Assembly: GCA_946538875.1 (NCBI GenBank)
Contig: CAMNHD010000085.1
Location: 1-6,863 of the forward strand
Origin: an uncultured Treponema sp.
GTDB lineage: Bacteria > Spirochaetota > Spirochaetia > Treponematales > Treponemataceae
DNA length: 6,863 bases
Direction of reading: 5' to 3'
Shown: piece by piece, positions 1-4,859 of the stretch
Layout of the letters: every line of letters begins with the position of its first letter
Position numbering within the stretch: the stretch's first letter is position 1
Program-made: the position numbers and the translations under genes
Notes under the pieces: generated by a model
The model's database searches: none
What the model was told of the DNA's origin: nothing
What the model saw: only the letters and a program-made list of their open reading frames with translations

Positions 1-1161
1 CACTCCCGTCTCTTCCACCATTGCCGGTTCCGACACTTCAGGATTAACCTCAGGTTCTTCCTTGCGCACAGGACGGTGCTTTGTAGTACCCCAGTAGACC
101 ACCTGGGGACCTTCTTTAGACTCCCCGTTGTTGAACAGGGCCGCCTTCTCCGCTTCCTTGGCTTGGTCAAGGACAGGCCGTCCATCATCTTCCTCAGCCT
201 CAAACTGCTCAGGGATTTCCCCGATTTCCTCAGGCTCTTCCACCTGACCGTCAGAGAATTCCTCGCCTACAGCCTCTTCGTAAGTAAGTGTCGCATCAGG
301 ATCAACTTCCACATCCTGCACCTGCACATTGTAGTCATCAGGAGCAGTGTAAAAATCATTTATGTCAACAATTTCTTTTTTTGCATCGGGCACGTGAAGT
401 TCAGTTTTTTCAGGAGAAGCCTTAAGCACTTTTTCCAGTTTCCGGCGGTTTTTCTGGAGGAAGCCAAGGAAAGTCTTTGAGATTGAAGGCTTGGAATCAA
501 AGTCCTCCTCATAGTCGTAAGACTCATCCACAACAGTCTTTTCCGACTCATCAGGAGACGGTTCAAAGAATGACTCGTTCACCTCGGGTTCGGCAAAAGC
601 GGAATCATCCTCAGCAAGAGTCTCTTCATCCTTCTGCGCAGAAACACGGGCCTCATGGCGCTTAAGGGCATCAGCACGCCTTGCACCGGCCTCCTGAACC
701 GCATCAAGTTTTTTCTGCACGGCACCAGCTATGACCAGAGTCACAAGATATTCCGCCACTATAAGCAGAATGGTAAACAAAAGCAGCACCACTATCTTGA
801 TTATAGCAACGGGCCCATAGTTAGTGGCATGGATATTCTTTGCCCAGCTCTCGGCAAAAACCACAGTAAAGAACGGCAGTGGGCTGATAAGCAGAGAAAG
901 CGCCCTTTGAACCGACCACTTTGAGTCAAAGCAGAAACTACCTGCCGCCAGAAAGAACACTGGAATCAGCAGGCTTGAAAAACCGTAGGCATCATAGAGA
1001 AGCCTTCCCAGCCTGCGCAGAATGTTTCCGTCGCTTATGTCAGGATTTCCAAAATCAAACAGTTTGAATATTATTGCAACTGCAAAAAGCACCGCCATTA
1101 CAAACATGACGGTACCGGCCACCAAAGCGGTGACCCTTTCCTTTTTAGACATAGTTTTCAT
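1..1161 (-). CDS. ftsK: FtsK/SpoIIIE-type DNA translocase, N-terminal part (cut by window edge)
   Basis: Only the first 387 codons are in the window; the reading frame is open to base 1, so the motor domain lies outside. Seen: a short basic N-terminus, then four hydrophobic segments at about residues 11-33, 59-78, 84-103 and 117-147. The stretch LGRLLYDAYGFSSLLIP (51-67) resembles the GxxGxxLxxxLxxxfGxxxxLlP pattern of the FtsK 4TM domain. From about residue 150 comes a charged helix, then a long linker rich in Glu and Asp, low in hydrophobics. Known for the family: a membrane-anchored, septum-located, ATP-driven DNA pump that clears chromosomes at division. The linker between membrane part and motor is typically long and poorly conserved. 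The start at 1161 is preferred over a second ATG at 1152 because AGGGTGG lies a few bases upstream. It is divergent from rsmI. The call is an inference from the N-terminal half alone; another 4TM protein with an acidic tail is possible. Confidence 0.78.
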   Translation of the reverse strand, partial: MKTMSKKERVTALVAGTVMFVMAVLFAVAIIFKLFDFGNPDISDGNILRRLGRLLYDAYGFSSLLIPVFFLAAGSFCFDSKWSVQRALSLLISPLPFFTVVFAESWAKNIHATNYGPVAIIKIVVLLLFTILLIVAEYLVTLVIAGAVQKKLDAVQEAGARRADALKRHEARVSAQKDEETLAEDDSAFAEPEVNESFFEPSPDESEKTVVDESYDYEEDFDSKPSISKTFLGFLQKNRRKLEKVLKASPEKTELHVPDAKKEIVDINDFYTAPDDYNVQVQDVEVDPDATLTYEEAVGEEFSDGQVEEPEEIGEIPEQFEAEEDDGRPVLDQAKEAEKAALFNNGESKEGPQVVYWGTTKHRPVRKEEPEVNPEVSEPAMVEETGV

Positions 1162-1248
1162 GATTCCACCCTGTTTGCCTATACGGATGTACAGACAAAA
1201 ATTATCCCTTTCACTAAACTTTTTAAGTCTTCGTGATTATCCGCTTAC

Positions 1249-1277
1249 ATTATCGGTGAATTTTCACTTAAATTCAA
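1249..1277 (-). promoter_or_regulatory. Possible sigma-70 promoter of the ftsK-like gene
   Basis: On the minus strand TTGAAT (1277-1272) is followed after 17 bases by GATAAT (1254-1249). The match is 4 of 6 and 5 of 6 to consensus, with ideal spacing. The leader to the start codon would be about 80 bases. Two more GATAAT boxes lie at 1241-1236 and 1206-1201 without good -35 partners, so the exact promoter is uncertain. Confidence 0.4.
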
Positions 1278-1318
1278 CCACTTTTTCAAAACTGATTTTC
1301 ATGGCTTTGTACCCATAC

Positions 1319-1347
1319 TTGTCATAATTACCTTTTGTATATATAAT
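1319..1347 (+). promoter_or_regulatory. Strong sigma-70 promoter of rsmI
   Basis: TTGTCA (1319-1324), a 17-base spacer and a perfect TATAAT (1342-1347) form a near-consensus vegetative promoter. Six bases separate the -10 box from the GTG start codon at 1354, so the expected transcription start coincides with the first base of the gene. Confidence 0.75.
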
Positions 1348-1353
1348 TAAACT

Positions 1354-2088
1354 GTGTCTGAACTTTATATTGTGGGTACCCCTATAGGGAACCTTGGCGA
1401 CATTACTTACAGAGCTCTGGAAACATTCAAGGCGGTGGATGTGATTGCGGCGGAAGATACACGCCACACCATGGAACTTTTGACCCACTTTGAAATCCGC
1501 AAGCCCCTTATCAGCTGCAGGGCACAGAACGAGGAATTCGCTTCCGAGAAAATAATCAAGCTTCTTGATGAAGGTCAGACCGTAGCTTACGCAAGCGATG
1601 CAGGAACACCAGGCATATCAGACCCGGGAGCAATACTGGCCGGACTGGCGCGCAAGGCAGGTCACAAAGTGGTACCCATTCCGGGAGCAAGTGCCTTTGC
1701 AACCCTGGCAAGCGTGGCCGGAGCAGGAGGCAAGACACTCATCTTTGAAGGATTCCTTTCTCCAAAACCCGGCAGAAGGCGCAGTAGGCTCAGGGAACTT
1801 CTGGCTACAGGGGACGCCATAATCCTTTATGAAAGCCCGTTCAGGATTGTAAAGCTCCTGGCAGACATTGCGGCGATTTCCCCAGACAGGCGTGTAGTAG
1901 TCGGGCGGGAACTGACCAAGCTGCACGAGGAGATAAACGATGCCACAGCCGCCGAGGTTTACGCAGATTATTCTTCACGCAGCAAGATTTTAGGCGAATT
2001 CGCGGTTTTTATCTCCGGCGAGAAAAAGGTTAAACTTTCAGACGTATCTGACGATAATAAAAGGGAGGAAGGTTACTATGATGATTGA
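1354..2088 (+). CDS. rsmI: 16S rRNA 2'-O-ribose C1402 methyltransferase RsmI
   Basis: RsmI transfers a methyl group from S-adenosylmethionine to the 2'-hydroxyl of C1402 in 16S rRNA, in the ribosomal P site. Family motifs are clear and in order: GTPIGNLGDIT (8-18), AEDTR (33-37), SDAGTPGISDPG (81-92), PGASA (110-114), YESPFR (159-164) and RELTKLHEE (185-193). At 244 residues it is shorter than typical members (about 270-290): after the GEFAVFISG strand (214-222) only a charged tail follows, so the usual C-terminal helical extension is missing. The start is GTG at 1354. An in-frame TAA at 1348-1350 and the N-terminal position of the GTPIGNL motif leave no realistic alternative. No Shine-Dalgarno sequence precedes it, and the promoter sits so close that the mRNA is probably leaderless. 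The last 11 bases overlap flgM. Confidence 0.95.
   Translation: MSELYIVGTPIGNLGDITYRALETFKAVDVIAAEDTRHTMELLTHFEIRKPLISCRAQNEEFASEKIIKLLDEGQTVAYASDAGTPGISDPGAILAGLARKAGHKVVPIPGASAFATLASVAGAGGKTLIFEGFLSPKPGRRRSRLRELLATGDAIILYESPFRIVKLLADIAAISPDRRVVVGRELTKLHEEINDATAAEVYADYSSRSKILGEFAVFISGEKKVKLSDVSDDNKREEGYYDD
2031..2057 (+). promoter_or_regulatory. Sigma-28 (FliA)-type flagellar promoter for flgM, inside rsmI
   Basis: TAAACTTT (2031-2038), an 11-base spacer and GACGATAA (2050-2057) match the class III flagellar consensus TAAAGTTT-N11-GCCGATAA at 14 of 16 positions with the exact spacing. Transcription would start near 2064, leaving a leader of about 14 bases that still includes most of the flgM ribosome binding site. 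It lies wholly within the last codons of rsmI. Confidence 0.65.
2063..2072 (+). promoter_or_regulatory. Ribosome binding site of flgM
   Basis: GGGAGGAAGG ends 5 bases before the ATG at 2078; the GGAGG core is 9 bases from it. This is a very strong site, in contrast with rsmI, which has none. It favours the ATG at 2078 over the adjacent ATG at 2081, though either could be used. Confidence 0.75.
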
Positions 2089-2365
2089 CAAGATTTCAGG
2101 AATCAATTCCATTAACTCTTTGCAGAATACAAACCGTACTTCTGCAACTGGAAGCTTACGTTCAGCATCAGATGAGATCAGTGTGTCGGACGAAGCCAAG
2201 GAATTGGCTGACGCATACTACCTCAATCAGGTTGCAGCAGAAACTCCTGATGTACGTTCTGAGCTTATTGAACAGATTAAGCTTAAAATCCAGGATCCAA
2301 ACTACCTCAGTGCTGAAACCATTGCGGCTACGGCGGATCGTATTATGACCGCTTACGGACTTTAA
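2078..2365 (+). CDS. flgM: Anti-sigma-28 factor FlgM
   Basis: FlgM binds and holds the flagellar sigma factor FliA until the hook-basal body is complete and FlgM is exported. The 95-residue length fits the family. Seen: a polar, low-complexity N-terminal half rich in Ser, Asn and Thr (about 1-33), as expected for a disordered region. Next comes the family's ISVSDEAKELA segment (34-44). The C-terminal sigma-binding helices follow, with PDVRSELIEQIKLKIQDPNY (57-76) and TIAATADRIM (81-90), matching the PDVR-x-E-x-I-x-x-K-x-x-I-x-x-x-x-Y pattern. It overlaps the end of rsmI by 11 bases in another frame, so rsmI readthrough transcripts would couple translation. A sigma-28-like promoter lies about 20 bases upstream, which would make FlgM its own indirect repressor as in enteric bacteria. 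No fliA or other flagellar gene is in the window. Confidence 0.9.
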   Translation: MMIDKISGINSINSLQNTNRTSATGSLRSASDEISVSDEAKELADAYYLNQVAAETPDVRSELIEQIKLKIQDPNYLSAETIAATADRIMTAYGL

Positions 2366-2373
2366 TCCGTAAG
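2352..2373 (+). repeat. Hairpin straddling the flgM stop codon
   Basis: CTTACGGA (2352-2359) and TCCGTAAG (2366-2373) form a perfect 8-bp stem around a 6-base loop that contains the TAA stop codon (2363-2365). No T-run follows, so it is not a classical terminator. It may protect the mRNA 3' end or act in termination or mRNA stability. Confidence 0.55.
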
Positions 2374-2383
2374 AACACCTCTT

Positions 2384-2528
2384 AAGAACTGTCCTGATAA
2401 GTTCCGAGGACTTTCATGCCTTGTTTGAACAGGGTACCTGCATCATTGCCTTTTGGCGAGACACTTGCAGTTTTCCGGATTAGATCCGGGAATGAATGTT
2501 CCGGCTTGATCCGGCAGTTCTTTTTTTT
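2384..2528 (+). ncRNA. Candidate structured RNA of about 140 nt ending in a T-run
   Basis: By hand folding, the two ends pair: 2384-2393 with 2513-2522 (10 bp, one G-U), followed directly by eight T residues (2521-2528), as in an intrinsic terminator. Inside this, AAG 2399-2401 pairs with CTT 2505-2507. Bases 2404-2417 then pair with 2492-2504 (12 bp, including one G-U, with one bulged A and one T-T mismatch). The top carries three hairpins. The first is 2418-2424 with 2429-2435, loop TTGA. The second is 2438-2442 with 2466-2470, topped by 2446-2450 with 2455-2459 and loop TTTT. The third is 2474-2480 with 2484-2490, loop TAG. No open frame or start site is apparent. It could be an independent small RNA, a folded 3' end of the rsmI-flgM transcript, or a leader regulating the gene at 2748. 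I do not recognise it as 6S, SRP, tmRNA or a known riboswitch. I see no convincing dedicated promoter. Confidence 0.5.
2513..2528 (+). terminator. T-run at the 3' end of the rsmI-flgM transcript or the folded RNA
   Basis: Eight consecutive T (2521-2528) follow the 3' strand GGCAGTTCTT of a 10-bp helix whose 5' strand lies 120 bases upstream. A local alternative is CCGG (2501-2504) pairing with CCGG (2511-2514). Rho-independent termination here is likely, but the hairpin actually used is not clear. Confidence 0.55.
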
Positions 2529-2538
2529 ATTTAAATTC

Positions 2539-2625
2539 CTGGCATGAACCCCAGGCGCCTACGCCCGATTTGCAAGGCCCGCAAGGGGCCGCCCTGCGGC
2601 TGGAGCGCAAGCGCAACCTGGAAAA
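2539..2625. repeat. GC-rich block of consecutive small palindromes
   Basis: Several short inverted repeats follow each other: CCTGG with CCAGG, GGCCC-GCAAG-GGGCC, GCCGC-CCT-GCGGC and GCGC-AA-GCGC. Base composition is far above that of the flanks (the T-run before, A-rich DNA after). It resembles REP-like intergenic elements in style, but I cannot show that it is repeated elsewhere in the genome. A similar GC-rich hairpin block occurs at 6486-6573. Confidence 0.4.
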
Positions 2626-2736
2626 GCGGGGAACTTGCCACAGACCGCATGTTTTTACATCTGCAGAGCACGCCACCCAAGCGTTCCGTTCCAAAAAATT
2701 AAAGTATGGTCTAAGTTCAGCCGTTAAAATAAGGGT

Positions 2737-2741
2737 AGGAG
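2737..2741 (+). promoter_or_regulatory. Ribosome binding site of the dehydrogenase-like gene
   Basis: AGGAG lies 6 bases before the ATG at 2748, separated by a run of T. Ideal spacing and the good N-terminal match of the protein fix this start. Confidence 0.75.
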
Positions 2742-2747
2742 TTTTTT

Positions 2748-3896
2748 ATGGCAGACTTTATCTTTAAAATTCAACCGAACATCATTCTTGGTTCTTACAC
2801 TACCAGCCGCCTGGGACAATACGTAAAGGAATGGGGCACCAAATATATGGTTATCATGGACCCTATTCTAAAGCAGGTGGGCAATGCTGAAAAAGTTACT
2901 CAGTCTCTTGCCGACAGGAAAATTGACTTTTTTACTTTTGAGGAAATTCCTGAAGGCGCGGACACACAGGTTGTCATAAACGCTCTGTCGCTTGCGCGCG
3001 AGGCTCACATCCACGGCGTGATTGCTGTGGGCGGTTCCAAGGCACTGAATCTGGCCAGGGCAGTCTGCACCCTGTACCACGAAAACCACGAACTGTATGA
3101 CTTTATCGACGGCGCATCCCCTACCACGGCCCCTCTGCCATTGGTGGCACTTCCTACGACTATCCGCGACTGCTTTGTCTTTACCGACAGAATTCCTATA
3201 ATTGACGCACGCTCTTCCAAGATTAAGCTGCTCAAGTCACAGAATGCGCTCTGCAGACTTGTTCTGTTCGACCCAAACCTTGCGGTGACTCTTACTGAAA
3301 ACCAGACTGCTTCCATGGCGATTGAAACTCTTGCCATTGCGACCGAGGCTTACCTTAACCAGAAGGCCACTTTCTTCAGCGACATGATTGCTGAAAAGTC
3401 CGTGGAACTGCTGAGCTATGCCCTGGACGGTTCTCCCAGCCTTACAATCACCACTCCGCAGGAAGTCCTTTACAGTCAGGCGGGCTGTATGGCATCCCTT
3501 GCGGCGGCATCAAGTTCTGTGGGCGCTGCATCGCTTATCTCCATGTGTCTCAACGCACGGTTCAAAATTTCACGCTCGCTGACCACGGCAATTCTTCTTC
3601 CTTATATTATAGAAGACGGGGCCAAATACCGGAGCGACAGGCTTGCACGTCTTAGCCGCATACTCCGCGCCGCCCCACAGACCGCATCCGATGCGGAGGC
3701 AGTAAGCGCCTTTGTCGAATACGTAAGGCAGCACATTGCCAAGTCCAATCTGCCGGCACGTCTCAAGGACCTGAATGTTACGATTGAACAGCTTGCCCTT
3801 GCGGCAGAAGATGCCGGAGAACTTGACCTGATAAATACACTTCAGCGCAGCATGACCAGCGACGATCTGTTTGACATCATCAAGCAGGCATTCTAA
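2748..3896 (+). CDS. Iron-containing alcohol dehydrogenase-fold protein lacking metal ligands
   Basis: The 382-residue length and order of segments fit the Fe-ADH/glycerol dehydrogenase family: a nucleotide-binding N-terminal half, with AVGGSKALNLARAV (93-106) aligning to the AVGGGSxxDxAKAV motif, PLVALPTT (131-138), FDPNLAVTL (174-182), ETLAIATEAY (193-202) and TAILLP (280-285). Active members oxidise alcohols or polyols with NAD(P) and a bound Fe or Zn. Here every usual metal ligand seems replaced: the Asp and His of DALTHAIEAY become Glu193 and Ile197, the His of AHPLG becomes about Met266, and the His of PHGxAN becomes Arg276. The cofactor motifs GGGSxxD and GTGSE are also altered (GGSKALN; RDCFVF at 140-145). 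The frame is intact and codon use is normal, so the gene is maintained rather than decaying. I infer a non-catalytic or re-purposed family member. The next gene follows after 6 bases and is probably co-transcribed. Confidence 0.8.
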   Translation: MADFIFKIQPNIILGSYTTSRLGQYVKEWGTKYMVIMDPILKQVGNAEKVTQSLADRKIDFFTFEEIPEGADTQVVINALSLAREAHIHGVIAVGGSKALNLARAVCTLYHENHELYDFIDGASPTTAPLPLVALPTTIRDCFVFTDRIPIIDARSSKIKLLKSQNALCRLVLFDPNLAVTLTENQTASMAIETLAIATEAYLNQKATFFSDMIAEKSVELLSYALDGSPSLTITTPQEVLYSQAGCMASLAAASSSVGAASLISMCLNARFKISRSLTTAILLPYIIEDGAKYRSDRLARLSRILRAAPQTASDAEAVSAFVEYVRQHIAKSNLPARLKDLNVTIEQLALAAEDAGELDLINTLQRSMTSDDLFDIIKQAF

Positions 3897-3902
3897 GCGG
3901 CC

Positions 3903-4727
3903 ATGATTGAACCTGAAAAACTCTTTCAACTGGCAGCAGGACAAAAAAGACGCAAGCTCGCACTGACGTTCGGTGAACTTGAACGCGACATTGCGGGTAT
4001 TGCGGAAAAAGGCACCGCCTACAACTTTTCCAAAATGACAAGGCAGGAATACACCAAAGCCGTTGTGAAAATCCTGCTGCAGGATCCAAAGCTTCCCGAA
4101 CAGACCGCCACTCAACTCAAGGAACTTCTTGCCTCCCAACCTTTTGACGAACTGCGCACATGCAACATCGCACGCAACGCACTGCTTTCCATAATCGGTA
4201 CTTTTCCTGCCGAGTGGGACCTTGTGATTGCGCCGCACAAGAACTCAGATCAGACTGTAGCCACACGCAAATTCTTTCCGAATGTCTGCGTCTACGCGGA
4301 AGACATACGCTCACCGTTCAATGTGGGCTCTATTTTCCGCACGGCAGAAGCTATGGGCTGCGACAAGGTGTTTATCTCACCCCAGTGCACTGATCCCGGA
4401 CAGAGCAAGGCTATACGCAGCGGAATGGGCTGCATCGAGACAATGGGCTGGGAAAGGCTTTCACTCGAACAGTTGCCGGAGAATCTGCCGGTATTCGTAC
4501 TGGAAACCGGTGGCACTCCGATTCAGGAATTTGAATTTCCGAAGGAAGGAATTGTTATAATCGGTTCAGAAGAACTTGGGGTTAGTCCTGAGGCACTCCA
4601 CCGCGGCACTTACGGGCGGGTCAGCATTCCTATGACAGGACTCAAGGCTTCGCTTAATGTCGGTGTAGCTTTTGGGATTTTGATGCAGGCTTGGGTCCAG
4701 GCTCTTGGCGGCGCGGGACGCTGTTAG
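3903..4727 (+). CDS. SpoU/TrmH-family RNA 2'-O-ribose methyltransferase
   Basis: SPOUT-fold enzymes of this family methylate a ribose 2'-hydroxyl in tRNA or rRNA with S-adenosylmethionine, acting as dimers with a trefoil knot. All three family motifs are present: motif 1 around EDIRSPFNVGSIFRTAEA (133-150) with Asn140 and Arg146, motif 2 GSEELGVSPEAL (221-232), and motif 3 VSIPMTGLKASLNVGVAFG (240-258). The N-terminal 125 residues are mostly helical-looking (KLFQLAAGQKRRKLALTFGE, then an Arg/Lys-rich segment). They do not look like the L30e-like substrate domain of RlmB or TsnR, so the RNA target cannot be named. The gene begins 6 bases after the stop of the dehydrogenase-like gene with no clear Shine-Dalgarno sequence, which suggests translation by coupling. 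Its last codons (from about 4719) run into the 19-bp tandem repeat. Confidence 0.88.
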   Translation: MIEPEKLFQLAAGQKRRKLALTFGELERDIAGIAEKGTAYNFSKMTRQEYTKAVVKILLQDPKLPEQTATQLKELLASQPFDELRTCNIARNALLSIIGTFPAEWDLVIAPHKNSDQTVATRKFFPNVCVYAEDIRSPFNVGSIFRTAEAMGCDKVFISPQCTDPGQSKAIRSGMGCIETMGWERLSLEQLPENLPVFVLETGGTPIQEFEFPKEGIVIIGSEELGVSPEALHRGTYGRVSIPMTGLKASLNVGVAFGILMQAWVQALGGAGRC

Positions 4728-4846
4728 CAGTACGGGCGGCACTTAGCGGTGCAGTAACTGCCTGGCTGGGCAGTAACCGCTTAGCGGCGCAGTAACCGCT
4801 TAGCGGTGTGATACCCGCTTACCGGCGCAGTACCCCTAACTGGCAC
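4728..4846. repeat. Degenerate 19-bp tandem repeat between convergent genes
   Basis: CAGTA-like units begin at 4752, 4771, 4790, 4809 and 4828, exactly 19 bases apart; a sixth, longer copy of 24 bases starts at 4728. The two best copies (4771 and 4790) read CAGTAACCGCTTAGCGGYG. Each contains the small palindrome CCGC-TTA-GCGG, so the array can fold on either strand. There are no spacers and no T-run. It fills the gap between the stop codons of the methyltransferase and the GHKL-HDOD gene and may help end transcription from both sides. Confidence 0.75.
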
Positions 4847-4859
4847 CGCCCCCATCCGC

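Larger units (their letters stand above)
2366..2747. other. Non-coding interval between flgM and the dehydrogenase-like gene
   Basis: This 382-base gap holds, in order, the 3' arm of the flgM stop-codon hairpin, the folded RNA candidate and its T-run, a GC-rich block of back-to-back hairpins (2539-2625), and an AT-rich stretch leading to the ribosome binding site at 2737. I found no protein-coding frame with a credible start in it, and no convincing promoter for the downstream gene. The sequence GTTAAAAT at 2723-2730 contains a TAAAAT box, but no -35 box goes with it. Confidence 0.6.

Noticed and set aside
76..924. Several plus-strand frames in the first kilobase
   Set aside because: They are antisense to the ftsK-like gene, which shows membrane segments and a consistent acidic linker; none has supporting signals.
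2384..2528. 6S RNA, SRP RNA or tmRNA
   Set aside because: The central open bubble of 6S, the SRP GGAA/AGCA loop motif and a tmRNA tRNA-like end with tag frame are all absent as far as I can see; 6S cannot be fully excluded by eye.
2384..2528. Known riboswitch controlling the gene at 2748
   Set aside because: No conserved core of TPP, SAM-I, cobalamin, glycine, lysine, THF or c-di-GMP riboswitches was recognised, and 219 bases with a GC-rich block separate its T-run from the gene.
2641..2665. Promoter with TTGCCA at 2635 for the dehydrogenase-like gene
   Set aside because: No acceptable -10 box lies 15-18 bases downstream.
2570..2767. Open frame of 65 codons before the dehydrogenase-like gene
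   Set aside because: It translates the GC-rich hairpin block and runs past the ribosome binding site of the next gene; the composition is not protein-like.
3570..4238. Open minus-strand frame of 222 codons
   Set aside because: It spans the junction of two convincing plus-strand genes and its product (rich in Cys, Phe and Gly) shows no family motif.
4728..4846. CRISPR array
   Set aside because: The 19-base units are directly adjacent with no unique spacers and diverge from each other; no cas genes are nearby.
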